A stretch of 33,913 nt of DNA from Candidatus Bathyarchaeota archaeon (GCA_004376295.1 SOJZ01000005.1:1-33913); one strand, 5' to 3'; counted from the stretch's first letter, positions 1 through 7,484 are shown. The notes: generated from the sequence alone by a model not told the origin. Made by a program: numbers and translations.

Positions 1-151
1 TTTCCACCGTGAGAGTTCCGAATAGAATCTAGATATTTTTCATATATAAGCAATAATCCTTCCATTAGTATAGAATACTTTTGCATGCCTGTGATGAGAA
101 CTTGACATAAAACGGGCGTGGCGAACAAAGAATCCACCAAATGTGCGCATT

Positions 152-895
152 CTATCTGATGCTAAGATGGACAACTAGTCTGTCTGCAAGTTTCGAATAT
201 TCAAGAAATATTTTTTGTTTCAAGTCTTCATTCTCTAAATCGGGTGAGCCTGCTTCACATTTCTCTATTGCGGCTTGGAATTCAGAAGGGGTGTAGCCAG
301 TCCTGAATTCTTCAGAAGAACCACTCTTCCTCCTACCCAGAATAAGGTCCACCTGCTTGACTGGCAGATATCTTTCTTCTTCTATTTGGATATCTTGACG
401 TCGGAAAGATTTTGTTGAGGGGAATTTCAAGAAGATCATTTTGTAAAAACATGGGACTCTATAGCTCAAACTGTGCGGAAAATAAGGAAAAATAGGCGGA
501 TGGAAGAATGTCTTTTCAATAATCTCATCGTTCAGCCACATGAGTTGCATCATCTGTCTCCTGTCGAAATGGAATTTGTGATTCGCTCCTTCCCGTTTTG
601 CTTGGACAAAAAACAACTTTTGTCCTTCGATTTCAATAGCTAGGTCGGCCCCAGTTAATTTGGTCTCTTTCTCCGTTTGATGAATGAGATATTTCCTGCA
701 CAATCTATCACCTACCCTAAACTTCTGATATCGTTCATCGGGGACTATCCGCTCTATTTCCTCTTCTCTCATTGCATTCACCTCACGTCGGAATTCTTCC
801 GTTATGATTTCAGTCTCAGTCGGCAGTAAGCCTTTCAAGGTGCTCACTGTGTTGCAGAGGTCTTCAAGATCTTCTATTACAACTCTTGGAAACAT
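152..895 (-). CDS. Predicted PD-(D/E)XK-like nuclease-fold protein
   Basis: A 247-aa cytosolic protein with no signal peptide or membrane segment. Residues 82-101 (TGADLAIEI...VQAKR) have the layout of a PD-(D/E)XK core: D84 at the end of one strand, then a hydrophobic strand ending in Q98-A-K100, with Q in place of the usual E. This pattern is typical of restriction-endonuclease-like families of unknown specificity. The N-terminal 80 residues are charged and probably helical. The ATG start gives a compact frame, and the next gene on the same strand (967-1689) is 71 bases upstream with a TGCATGCA repeat between them. The two may be co-transcribed, but this is uncertain. The nuclease-like fold is inferred from one motif; enzymatic activity is not established. 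Confidence 0.6.
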   Translation of the reverse strand: MFPRVVIEDLEDLCNTVSTLKGLLPTETEIITEEFRREVNAMREEEIERIVPDERYQKFRVGDRLCRKYLIHQTEKETKLTGADLAIEIEGQKLFFVQAKREGANHKFHFDRRQMMQLMWLNDEIIEKTFFHPPIFPYFPHSLSYRVPCFYKMIFLKFPSTKSFRRQDIQIEEERYLPVKQVDLILGRRKSGSSEEFRTGYTPSEFQAAIEKCEAGSPDLENEDLKQKIFLEYSKLADRLVVHLSIR

Positions 896-951
896 TTTCT
901 CTCCGATAAAAGGTAACAGTTAAAGCTTATTACTCTTAACAGAAATGATCG

Positions 952-964
952 ATGCATGCATGCA
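952..964. repeat. TGCATGCA palindrome, extended copy
   Basis: ATGCATGCATGCA, in the spacer between two minus-strand genes. It is one member of the intergenic palindrome family described in the findings. Confidence 0.85.
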
Positions 965-966
965 GT

Positions 967-1689
967 CTAAGTCCTTATTTGTGCCGTTGACAGTATCTGT
1001 AGCAAGAGTTCAGCCAGAGCGATGATTTTGATAGTAATTAGTCTATCACCAAAATTGACTGTTCTATGACTGCTGGGGTTCTTGAAAAAAGCAATTGCAC
1101 CCTTGAATAGATTATACACTCCTTCCTGTTCTTGAGGCACGACACAGGATGGAATTATCAATTTGCCCTTGTCCGGGTGGAGTGCCTTAGTCATCAATAG
1201 CACACCAAAATCACTGGGATCAAGTCCAGCTTTGTTTCTTACTTCCTCTTCAACTAATTTATACACCGAAAAAATTGCAGTCTCATACTCGTCATTATTA
1301 AATATATCCGAACATTTTGACAACAACTTGGTGTTCCTTATGACCTGTTCTAGTTGCAGGCCATAAATATCAGGATCCCTTTGTTTTTCAACAATCTCCT
1401 TTCCTTTAGTAGTAAGCACCTGAAAAGCATCACCTGGTTGTGTAGCATCTTTAACGATCAGTCCAGAGGTTTTGAGTTCTTGTATAGCTTCATGAGTAAG
1501 CTGGACATCTTCTGGAGTCATTTTTATCTTGAAATGTTTATTCATCCAAGCTGGAACTATGCTATCAGTGCCGCGAGAATGACCTTTCATTTTGCCGTAT
1601 TGGATTTCATGTAGAACTTTGAGAAACATTCTTTTGAGTTGATTTTTTGAATAACCCAATGTTTTACCCCCATGATCAGAATCTATCAA
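967..1689 (-). CDS. TIGR02391 (Ymh-like) domain protein with N-terminal winged helix
   Basis: A 240-aa protein. Residues about 15-100 look like a winged helix-turn-helix, ending in a VLTTKGKEIV-type wing. Residues about 112-240 resemble the TIGR02391/Hypoth_Ymh family: an alpha-helical domain with a conserved lysine/glutamate helix (YKLVEEEVRNKAG) and the late NPSSHR motif (N204, P205, H208). The family is common in defence islands and near mobile DNA, and some members have been linked to HEPN-like folds; its biochemical role is not known to me. The start is TTG and the Shine-Dalgarno signal is weak, so the exact N-terminus is uncertain. The neighbours are a nuclease-like gene downstream and a HEPN gene on the other side. 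Confidence 0.7.
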   Translation of the reverse strand: MIDSDHGGKTLGYSKNQLKRMFLKVLHEIQYGKMKGHSRGTDSIVPAWMNKHFKIKMTPEDVQLTHEAIQELKTSGLIVKDATQPGDAFQVLTTKGKEIVEKQRDPDIYGLQLEQVIRNTKLLSKCSDIFNNDEYETAIFSVYKLVEEEVRNKAGLDPSDFGVLLMTKALHPDKGKLIIPSCVVPQEQEGVYNLFKGAIAFFKNPSSHRTVNFGDRLITIKIIALAELLLQILSTAQIRT

Positions 1690-1780
1690 CTCTATAATTG
1701 GCTTTGTGTGGAATTAAACGATTTGCCTTGCATTCCACCTATAAGAGAAATCCGAGGACGACGCTGAAAAAACTGCTTCA

Positions 1781-1789
1781 GCATGCATG
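1781..1789. repeat. TGCATGCA-family element (GCATGCATG)
   Basis: A variant copy (GCATGCATG) in the spacer between 1689 and 1944. A bare GCATGC lies at 1889-1894 in the same spacer. Confidence 0.6.
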
Positions 1790-1943
1790 TATTTCACTGA
1801 AAATGGGGGGTGGGGTGGTTTTAAATGAAGACATTGAGTTGTGTGCATCCGTTTTTGAGAATTGCAGACATCTATTTCTAACACAAAGCATGCAAGCGAA
1901 AAGAAACTAATACTACAATATGGAACTAAATATATGAGAACAG

Positions 1944-2834
1944 TTGCAAAAATTCAAGGTCATTTGTCCCCTTATCAACTTCCAAATTCCATGGAATGTG
2001 CTATTTGGCCCCCACAAAAGGACTGACGAAGAAACGAACCAGCTTTTCAAAGAGCGAAGAGAAAAGGTAGTTGAAGGGGTCGAACTCATTGATGGTGTGA
2101 AAGTGAGATACATCTCGAAGGAAGACCTTGAAGACCTGAAACGCGAACCCTTTTTCTCCTCTTTCTTCCCACATGAAATGCGTGAATCCATCTCTTCGGA
2201 AAAGTTTGTATTAGAAAGGATTATCACCACAGAAGAGAGCCACAAGTTTGAAACTAACAACGTCATACGAAGCATTATTCTAGCTTTGAGACTGTTAAAA
2301 GGTGGATGGGTTTTTGGGAATTACGTGTTCTACATTCGACTTTCTGAAAAGCGAGGGTTGACTGGATGGTCTCAGGTTCAGAACCTAAACCCTCAGACGC
2401 CGGTGGGCTGGATGAAGTATGTTTTGGACTTTGAAGAAATCCCCGACCTGAAAAAGTTGTTGAAGAAGATTCAGAAGGTAGATTTTTCTGAACGGAAAAG
2501 TTTGGGTCTGGCCTGCAAGAGATTTCAGAGGGCATATGAAGAAAGCGACGTAGAAGATCAGTTAATTGATTTGATGATCGCTTTTGAGGCTCTGTTCCTA
2601 AAAGGAAAAAAGAGTATGTCACAGCGGGGAGAGGTAATTGCAGTTGCGTGCTCCATTTTGTTGGGAAGAAATGAGAAGGAAAGAGAAGAAATCAGAAATT
2701 CCTTGACCAAAGCATACTCGATGAGGAACTCTATTGTTCACGGGGCAGAATACAAAAAAGAATCTGACATGCTTGAGTTTGTTGCACAAATAGAGGAATA
2801 CCTGAGAGGGTCTATAAAGAAACTCCTCGACTAG
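1944..2834 (+). CDS. Apea-like HEPN domain protein (predicted RNase or toxin-like)
   Basis: A 296-aa soluble protein with a two-part layout. The N-terminal ~180 residues are unrecognised mixed alpha/beta. The C-terminal ~110 residues match the Apea-like HEPN pattern: helix LIDLMIAFEALFL (207-219), a central QRGEVIAVACSILLG segment, then R261-N262-x3-H266 (RNSIVHG). The R-x4-H motif is the hallmark of HEPN ribonuclease active sites, so RNA cleavage is plausible but not shown. The start is TTG at 1944; an ATG at 1934 is in another frame. There is an AT-rich TATA-like stretch (taaatatat) just upstream. It diverges from the Ymh-like gene, which suggests a small accessory or defence cluster. Confidence 0.72.
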   Translation: MQKFKVICPLINFQIPWNVLFGPHKRTDEETNQLFKERREKVVEGVELIDGVKVRYISKEDLEDLKREPFFSSFFPHEMRESISSEKFVLERIITTEESHKFETNNVIRSIILALRLLKGGWVFGNYVFYIRLSEKRGLTGWSQVQNLNPQTPVGWMKYVLDFEEIPDLKKLLKKIQKVDFSERKSLGLACKRFQRAYEESDVEDQLIDLMIAFEALFLKGKKSMSQRGEVIAVACSILLGRNEKEREEIRNSLTKAYSMRNSIVHGAEYKKESDMLEFVAQIEEYLRGSIKKLLD

Positions 2835-2992
2835 ATATTAATAATGTGCTCAGTTTCTCTAGACGTTGAGTTTGTATAAAATCGCTTAAATTTCCAATGC
2901 CTCCTCAGTCGGAACCAATATCAGGGAAGTGAGAGCTTAACAACAAACGCTTCTTAGTATACATTACTTAATAGCACTTGTATAACCAACTC

Positions 2993-3202
2993 ATGTCTCA
3001 CATACGGTTACTGGAATGGCGTCCATGCATGCAAAGCTGGAGGGGAGCTAGACTTGTTCTAATCATATCTGGTGTTGCCCTAACCTTTTTGGGTGGATTC
3101 TTTGTTTTCAAAAAGAAGGGAAAAAATGAACAAAAATGCATGCATGCACAGTTGTTCTATCCTCAAATCGGATTTATGCTTCCACTACCACTAACTGCAT
3201 AA
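2993..3202 (+). CDS. Possible small single-pass membrane protein or remnant
   Basis: A short frame (69 aa from the ATG; a TTG lies 15 bases upstream) with one convincing hydrophobic helix (LVLIISGVALTFLGGFFVF) followed by a KKKGK stop-transfer sequence. Two TGCATGCA copies lie inside it, at 3025-3033 and 3136-3148, and its 3' end overlaps the opposite gene at 3163. Because that repeat is otherwise intergenic, this is more likely the remnant of a membrane anchor than an intact gene. Confidence 0.25.
   Translation: MSHIRLLEWRPCMQSWRGARLVLIISGVALTFLGGFFVFKKKGKNEQKCMHAQLFYPQIGFMLPLPLTA
3025..3033. repeat. TGCATGCA palindrome
   Basis: ATGCATGCA, upstream of the hydrophobic segment of the doubtful membrane ORF. 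Confidence 0.85.
3136..3148. repeat. TGCATGCA palindrome, extended copy
   Basis: ATGCATGCATGCA, 102 bp after the previous copy and just past the lysine-rich end of the hydrophobic segment. Confidence 0.85.
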
Positions 3203-3606
3203 CCAACCCAAGTTGGTTTGTCAACTGTAATTTCGAATCTGTCGCCTGAGAGTGTGTATCCGTTAACTTCCAAGTTAACTCCTTCCTCCAAAGGAAATAC
3301 AATAACTTTGCTTCCAATATTTTTCGAGATAATTGTTACCCCTGCCTCTAACGGGAGGCTACCAGCTGATGAAGCTTTGTAATAATTGCTCTTGCCTTGT
3401 CGATTAATGGTTTCAAAGTGACTGTTCTTATATTTCCAACAGACTTTATTTGGTTGGTCTAGAATATTACAAACTTCCATAACCTTTGACTTGTCCACTG
3501 GCTCGAACTTTATCCATACTCTTTGGCTTCCCGAATCCAAACATTCCACAACTTCGATTTTTTCAGTGTTGATGACAGAATGCCATTTCTTTTTCATCAG
3601 CATCAC
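3163..3606 (-). CDS. Hypothetical beta-rich protein
   Basis: A 147-aa protein I do not recognise. It has no obvious signal peptide; the start is ambiguous between GTG 3606, ATG 3603 and ATG 3597, behind GAGCGGTG. The sequence alternates hydrophobic and polar residues (for example KIEVVECL, VTIISKN, SKVIVFPLEEGVNLEVNGY), which suggests a beta-sandwich or barrel. The C-terminus is glycine/serine-rich. A promoter-like repeat element (3860-3927) lies about 254 bases upstream of the start, the same arrangement as for the next minus-strand gene. No function is proposed. Confidence 0.5.
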   Translation of the reverse strand: MMLMKKKWHSVINTEKIEVVECLDSGSQRVWIKFEPVDKSKVMEVCNILDQPNKVCWKYKNSHFETINRQGKSNYYKASSAGSLPLEAGVTIISKNIGSKVIVFPLEEGVNLEVNGYTLSGDRFEITVDKPTWVGYAVSGSGSINPI

Positions 3607-3614
3607 CGCTCAAC

Positions 3615-3623
3615 TGCATGCAT
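3615..3623. repeat. TGCATGCA palindrome
   Basis: TGCATGCAT, nine bases before the earliest start of the minus-strand gene at 3606, in its untranslated leader. Confidence 0.85.
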
Positions 3624-3859
3624 TTCTATTAATTGCAAATTAATCTTTCTGTGTGCATGTAAGCCCTCTCTCCTCTTTTCTATCTGTCGAAATTGTTTTC
3701 GGGAAATCGTAGGATTTCAAGAATAGATATCGGTAAATCTTACATTGTTGTACATGCAATCTACGTTAGATCATGATAAGGCCGCTTCGATTCTAACCAT
3801 TAAAACACGATAAAGAACGCACAAGCCTTAAACAACAAACCAAGCACGCTCTAAGCTTC

Positions 3860-3927
3860 TTTGACCCCCCTACCTTCGAAAAATCCCTGAAAGCTACCGT
3901 ACCAACACCCCCATATATACCACTAAG
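3860..3927 (-). repeat. Copy A of a repeated promoter-like element
   Basis: Begins TTTGACCCCCCT on the plus strand and ends CTAAG. A second copy with the same ends and nearly the same length lies at 4709-4775. Read on the minus strand, each copy starts CTTAG, has a TATA-like box (GGTATATATG here) next to a short G-run, and ends in a G-run plus TCAAA. The element points toward the minus-strand gene at 3163-3606. Confidence 0.55.
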
Positions 3928-3991
3928 GTTTACATTGGTTCTGTATCAGCGCGCGCAAAAAAAGAAGGAAGAATTGGTCTCATAGTTGTGT

Positions 3992-4474
3992 TTAGGGTCG
4001 TGGGGATAGTATTATGCCTTCAAATGAAGCTACGCTAGGCATGGTTGACTCTAATGAACCCATTATCTTTTTGCCCTCGTAGATACCCGTGGAATCTGTG
4101 CCAACAAATGTGCCTGAAGAAAAGGTGGGTCCCCAATTTTCTATACGAAACGTGCCTCCAATGCTACCGTCATCAGTTATGATCACGAATTTTCCATGAC
4201 CTGATCCCTCTCCGCTGGTCATATTAATGGCCTGACTAAACACCACCTCCATTGTGCCGTCAAAGTATCCCGAAACAGTCCCCACTTGTTTCACATTCTT
4301 GACTTGCAGAATATTATCGTTGGTCAGCCATATCTTGCCTGAGGGAATTGCAGTCATATTTTCAATCGTGAAAGAGATGGGTTCTTTCGTTGCAGCCGTT
4401 TTCGCCATTGCAGGAGCCATTATTACCGACAACACCAGTAGACCTACGATTAATATCAAAATTCCTTTCTTCAC
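3992..4474 (-). CDS. Secreted beta-rich protein of unknown function
   Basis: A 160-aa protein with a clear Sec signal peptide: MKKG, then a hydrophobic core to about residue 20, then an A-P-A-M-A cleavage region near residue 24. The mature ~136 residues are rich in G, T, S and alternating strands (GKFVIITDDGSIGGTFRIEN, SGTFVGTDSTGIYEG), consistent with a small extracellular beta-barrel or sandwich, possibly allene-oxide-cyclase- or lipocalin-like. It has no cysteines and no membrane anchor. A strong ribosome binding site (gaggagatcg) sits upstream of the ATG with a TATA-like ttatatag before it. It is probably exported; substrate and role are unknown. Confidence 0.65.
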   Translation of the reverse strand: MKKGILILIVGLLVLSVIMAPAMAKTAATKEPISFTIENMTAIPSGKIWLTNDNILQVKNVKQVGTVSGYFDGTMEVVFSQAINMTSGEGSGHGKFVIITDDGSIGGTFRIENWGPTFSSGTFVGTDSTGIYEGKKIMGSLESTMPSVASFEGIILSPRP

Positions 4475-4699
4475 TTTCTTCGATCTCCTCTATATAACAG
4501 TAAGAACGTTGCATTTATGCATTTATGAAAAAATCTTCTATAAGGAATGACCAGCCCCTAAACAAAGAATCAAAGAATTAGTTGAAATGCATATATTCAA
4601 AGCGCGCATGCGTGCGCCGTTATATTTCTACTTCTATCGGATATTTCTTTTCTAGCTCTATGAAGAATAGGTCGATCTCGTTTAGTATTTGTTCGCTTC

Positions 4700-4709
4700 A
4701 TGCATGCAT
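4700..4709. repeat. TGCATGCA palindrome
   Basis: ATGCATGCAT, directly adjoining copy B of the 68-nt element. Confidence 0.85.
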
Positions 4710-4775
4710 TTGACCCCCCTATATGACCGATTTCCTAAAAACTCTATACACAAACACCCTTATTATACACCTAAG
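4709..4775 (-). repeat. Copy B of a repeated promoter-like element
   Basis: Begins TTTGACCCCCCT and ends CTAAG on the plus strand, 67 nt against 68 nt for copy A. The interior is diverged but keeps ACACCC and a TATA-like ATTATAC at the same places. It lies about 235 bases upstream of the minus-strand secreted-protein gene. Confidence 0.55.
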
Positions 4776-4868
4776 TCACGTTCTAGTTCTCTATCTGAGA
4801 AAAGAGTTTGAAAAATGTGTGGAATCTGTTTAGTTCATCTTTACATGCTTGCATCAGGTCTCACAAGA

Positions 4869-4876
4869 TTTATAAT
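4869..4876 (+). promoter_or_regulatory. TATA box for the 4901 gene
   Basis: TTTATAAT centred about 28 bases upstream of the ATG at 4901. This archaeal TATA spacing would give a leaderless or nearly leaderless transcript; no ribosome binding site is visible before the ATG. Confidence 0.55.
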
Positions 4877-4900
4877 AAGCCTTTTGTTTAGTTTGTTTTT

Positions 4901-5416
4901 ATGTCAGAGGACAAACCCAAAGGCTATTACATTCGAATGAAAGAATTTTTATTAATTATCGCATCTGTAATAACAATTATCGCTGGTCTTCTAACAATAA
5001 TAACCGATTCCTATATTCCGAACCCTATTGCCTTTGAAATAGCAAAATATGTTTTACTCATTATGATTCCAATAACTGTGTCAATCTTAATAATGGTAAT
5101 CGTTCTAAGAGATATTAATAAAAAACTCAAAACAACGCCTCGAATTCTGAAAAAATTTTCAGAATTTGATTCAAGCATCTCTAGCCTCAGAAGTGCTATG
5201 TCTAACATCAATAATGACGTTAAAACATTCAAAAAATACTTCGTTAACTGTCCAAATTGCTCAAATCCTATGTTTTTGCCTATATTGCCTTCAACGGTGA
5301 AATGGGAAAGAACACATGAAAAGGATGGTCCTCCAGTTGGTTTTCATGGAGACCCAGAATATGTAATTGCTTGTCCTTCATGCCAAAAGACATGGCATAT
5401 AGTTTATCGAAAGTAG
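4901..5416 (+). CDS. Two-TM membrane protein with C-terminal zinc ribbon
   Basis: A 171-aa protein. Two hydrophobic helices (about 15-35 and 48-69) are followed by a probable coiled coil (about 80-112) and a zinc ribbon with C117-x2-C120 and C158-x2-C161 (CPNC ... CPSC). The ribbon would face the cytoplasm if both termini are inside. It probably forms a homo-oligomer at the membrane; no enzymatic motif is present. The ATG start is supported by the well-placed TATA box. Its 3' end meets, tail to tail, the region where the broken zinc-finger gene on the other strand loses coherence. Function unknown. Confidence 0.65.
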   Translation: MSEDKPKGYYIRMKEFLLIIASVITIIAGLLTIITDSYIPNPIAFEIAKYVLLIMIPITVSILIMVIVLRDINKKLKTTPRILKKFSEFDSSISSLRSAMSNINNDVKTFKKYFVNCPNCSNPMFLPILPSTVKWERTHEKDGPPVGFHGDPEYVIACPSCQKTWHIVYRK

Positions 5417-5638
5417 GGAAGTTAAAAAAAGATGGTGGTGTACCTTTGTTGCCACAATTGGGACATGCATCTTTATGGTTTTGGTAACATAGATCGCATA
5501 CGGTTTTTCCGCATCTAGCGCATGTGCATGCATGCATAAAAGGTTGGATTTAAAACGCTTGATAAAGTGGAAGAACAGAATATTGCTGATACCGTCGGCT
5601 ATCACTAGAACGCCGACTGTAAAGACTAGTAGGTGCAT
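5280..5638 (-). pseudogene. Frameshifted membrane zinc-finger gene broken at a TGCATGCA repeat
   Basis: The first 35-38 codons from the ATG at 5638 encode a hydrophobic helix (LLVFTVGVLVIADG...ILFFHF) and a basic stretch KRFKSNLLC. The next frame then encodes a cysteine-rich finger: C-x-C-x2-C-x4-C-x2-C, then HKDACPNCG. The frame changes exactly inside TGCATGCATGCAT (5525-5537). Removing 8 nt there fuses the two frames into NLLCTCARCGKTVCDLC. The start follows the stop of the upstream nuclease-like gene by two bases with a GGAAG ribosome binding site, so it was the last gene of the integrase operon. Beyond about 5420 the frame runs antisense to the 4901 gene and is probably not original. Confidence 0.6.
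5525..5537. repeat. TGCATGCA palindrome inside a broken gene
   Basis: TGCATGCATGCAT, at the exact frame break of the zinc-finger pseudogene. Confidence 0.85.
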
Positions 5639-5640
5639 GG

Positions 5641-6159
5641 TTATGACTTCCGTGCGAATACTTTCTTCAGAGTGATGACCTCGATGCCTTCCTCTATTTT
5701 ATCGTCTTGCTCCCAACAAACGATACAGTCAACCTTATCCACCAAAGTTTTGAAGAATAAATGATACCTGTGTTTGATGATGGTAAGTTCATTCTTTTTG
5801 TCGAGTCTCTTCAGAGGTCCATAATAAGGCTGTAGATCCTTGGGCATAAGGTCTACGATTTTCCGTCCTTTTCCGTCACACAAATACCAATAGTCTCCAA
5901 TTCTCCCCCATTGCCAGTCTACAGAATGATGGTAATCACCAAAAACTCGATAATGATAAGCAAAACGACTAGTAACATATTCAAACTCTATTCTTACTAT
6001 TTTGCCTTGGCGAACTGCAAGGCAGTCGGGAAAATGAGTTTGAATTTTAAGTATTTTCTCGAAGCTCAACTCTTTGTGATATTTCTTAAAAAATTCTACA
6101 ATATCACTTTCCTTGTGTAAGATAGTTTTTTTCTGTAACCTTTTCACTTCCGTTCGCAT
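5641..6159 (-). CDS. Predicted PD-(D/E)XK-like nuclease, integrase-linked
   Basis: A 172-aa soluble protein. P44-D45, then VRIEFEY with E58 and E60, then VDCIVCWEQD (143-152) form a pattern I associate with archaeal restriction-endonuclease-like proteins (PD...EFE...D-IVCW). The usual lysine is not obvious, so activity is uncertain. Its start overlaps the end of the integrase by 16 bases, so it is translated after it in the same operon. That placement suggests a role in element maintenance, integration or host interaction. A histidine/tryptophan-rich middle (HHSVDWQW) is distinctive. Confidence 0.55.
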   Translation of the reverse strand: MRTEVKRLQKKTILHKESDIVEFFKKYHKELSFEKILKIQTHFPDCLAVRQGKIVRIEFEYVTSRFAYHYRVFGDYHHSVDWQWGRIGDYWYLCDGKGRKIVDLMPKDLQPYYGPLKRLDKKNELTIIKHRYHLFFKTLVDKVDCIVCWEQDDKIEEGIEVITLKKVFARKS

Positions 6160-7004
6160 CTGACTTTTTCAGGCTTCATCAATTCCCACAACTCTTCCAT
6201 GCTTGTTTTGGCATATCGCCTTGCCTGAGTCTTCCTGAAAGTTTCCCACCCGAAAAACCGATTAATATGTGGGTCTTTGAACCTATACTCCTGCCCAAGT
6301 TGACTTGCTCGTTGGGACCTGAACCAGTGAGGCCAAATGTGGAAGTCTTTTCTACTCATTTTCTTCCTTAACTCACTGCCTTCAAGTGCACGTTGCCCGA
6401 CTTCTCGGACAATACTGTAACCCAGCGTCTTCGTTATCCACTTGCGACTTTTTACACCCAAAAACTCTTTGGCAAAACTTTCTACGCCATCACAGTAAAA
6501 CTTGCCACCCAAATAATTCGTAGGAAACAGCCAATCGTTAGCATCTTTCACCCATTCAACCATAATTGGTGTCAAAGGCTCGAAATATGGTATAGGGAAA
6601 TCCTTCCGTATCTTCACTATCGGCTTAGTGTCGAAAGTTCGCTTAACCCATGCTTCTCGTTTGTATGAATAGTGATAAAGGTCAGAAAAAGCACCTTCAG
6701 GTTTCTCATCTCTCACATCTAAGTATTCCCTAATTTTTTCGTATCTCTTGAGCAAAGCCATGTCCTTAACTACTATACGTTCTTCCTGAAACTCAAAGTT
6801 TGACCTTCGTAACATTAAGACTTCAGAAATCCGACCACCCGTTAGAAACGCAGTAGCGACCAACGCTTTGTCTCTTTTACGAAATTTGTCTGGCAAAAAA
6901 CGATAGAGAGTATTGTCGCACTCATTTGTCAGCCGTGTGAGAAATTCCCAACCACAGAATTCTTCAACATCTTCGTCTACGGACATTCTCGTATATTTAC
7001 GCAT
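6144..7004 (-). CDS. Tyrosine recombinase (integrase), short N-terminus
   Basis: A 286-aa catalytic-domain tyrosine recombinase that would catalyse site-specific integration and excision. Visible active-site residues are R58 in GGRISEVL, H226-W-F-R229 in HWFRSQR, W253 in GWETF and Y264 in ARRYAK. Only about 45 residues precede the catalytic domain, so the usual ~100-aa SAM-like core-binding domain is reduced or missing. A roughly 100-residue stretch between the first arginine and the HxxR motif is long and basic. The ATG start follows inverted repeats that may be operators or recombinase sites. It lies near the left end of the element and probably drives its mobility. Confidence 0.88.
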   Translation of the reverse strand: MRKYTRMSVDEDVEEFCGWEFLTRLTNECDNTLYRFLPDKFRKRDKALVATAFLTGGRISEVLMLRRSNFEFQEERIVVKDMALLKRYEKIREYLDVRDEKPEGAFSDLYHYSYKREAWVKRTFDTKPIVKIRKDFPIPYFEPLTPIMVEWVKDANDWLFPTNYLGGKFYCDGVESFAKEFLGVKSRKWITKTLGYSIVREVGQRALEGSELRKKMSRKDFHIWPHWFRSQRASQLGQEYRFKDPHINRFFGWETFRKTQARRYAKTSMEELWELMKPEKVRCERK

Positions 7005-7160
7005 TAGTTAGCCTGAATCGTTTGATTCAAGATGTTGCATATATTACTTAATCATATATTATTTAAGATTAAGAGGATGGAAAAACGAATTGACTCTCAA
7101 AACTTCCCTTGGCTTGTCGGTCATGCTTATGATATCATATTTATTTAAGTTATGATATCG
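7005..7160. promoter_or_regulatory. Integrase upstream region with dyads
   Basis: Three ordered elements lie upstream of the integrase start. GAATC-GTTT-GATTC is at 7015-7028. An AT-rich TATA-like stretch lies at about 7037-7070. A perfect 12-bp palindrome TATGATATCATA is at 7128-7139, with a second TATGATATC at 7151-7159, 23 bases on. The spacing of the last two (about two helical turns) suggests a dimeric repressor or recombinase-accessory site. Confidence 0.4.
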
Positions 7161-7231
7161 GTTCTCCAGACCCTCCATATATAAACTCTAAAACCAAGAC
7201 TATCGTGACTATTAAAAGCCGTGTATGCTAT

Positions 7232-7256
7232 GATACTGTTAAGTCTGTTGACCTAA
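7232..7256 (+). repeat. Boundary repeat copy A (25 bp)
   Basis: Starts GATACTGTTAAG and ends TGTTGACCTAA. It matches copy B (7553-7577) at 24 of 25 positions in the same orientation. Copies A and B bracket the small gene at 7314-7484. Confidence 0.8.
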
Positions 7257-7313
7257 GCACGCGCAACCGTCTTACACACAAAAAAGGGGAAAGTTGAGAG
7301 TCAGCTTGTCCAC

Positions 7314-7484
7314 TCACTCGCCCTTCTCAAACAGCAAGTAATGATTGACTTTGTATGCCATTGGTCCCGCACCCATGCCAGCCGTTTGATAGGTGTGGAG
7401 ACGCCAGCCATTCTTTTGCCATTCCTCAATTGTTCTACGGATATCGTGGTGGTCACCAACTTCCACACATTTCCATTCTTTCAA
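7314..7484 (-). CDS. DUF4177-like small protein
   Basis: A 56-aa protein. The opening KEWKCVEVGD and the central RRTIEEWQKNGWRLHTY fit the DUF4177 pattern, in which a short beta strand is followed by a helix with a conserved 'G-W-x-L' turn and a closing strand (here NHYLLFEKGE). It is a cytosolic single-domain protein of unknown function. The TTG start at 7484 has a good ribosome binding site (AAGGTGA) five bases before it, and an in-frame TAG upstream limits extension. It sits alone between two copies of a 25-bp direct repeat, like a cassette. Confidence 0.6.
   Translation of the reverse strand: MKEWKCVEVGDHHDIRRTIEEWQKNGWRLHTYQTAGMGAGPMAYKVNHYLLFEKGE

Larger units (their letters stand above)
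3607..3991. other. Non-coding spacer
   Basis: This 385-bp spacer contains a TGCATGCAT at 3615-3623 and copy A of the repeated 68-nt element (3860-3927). Just outside the element is a GCGCGC stretch followed by a purine tract (about 3950-3971). I found no supported ORF, tRNA or rRNA in it. Confidence 0.6.
4475..4900. other. Non-coding spacer with repeats
   Basis: This 426-bp divergent spacer contains a near-palindrome, GCGCGCATGCGTGCGC (4602-4617), a TGCATGCA copy at 4700-4709 and copy B of the repeated element directly next to it. The right part carries the promoter of the membrane zinc-ribbon gene. No ORF in it is supported. Confidence 0.6.

Noticed and set aside
1698-1910. 70-codon plus-strand frame
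   Set aside because: No family resemblance, contains a TGCATGCA-family copy and a G-run, and lies in the spacer before the HEPN gene.
3780-3810. tRNA-like TTCGATTC (T-loop resemblance)
   Set aside because: No acceptor, D or anticodon stems could be folded around it.
4254-4550. 98-codon plus-strand frame
   Set aside because: Antisense to the secreted-protein gene, which has a clear signal peptide and ribosome binding site.
7015-7028. GAATC-GTTT-GATTC as an attachment core
   Set aside because: No matching copy was found at the right end of the element. Kept only as a possible regulatory dyad.
7079-7153. Short plus-strand frame (24 codons) before the palindromes
   Set aside because: Too short, no family resemblance, and it runs into the operator-like sequences upstream of the integrase.
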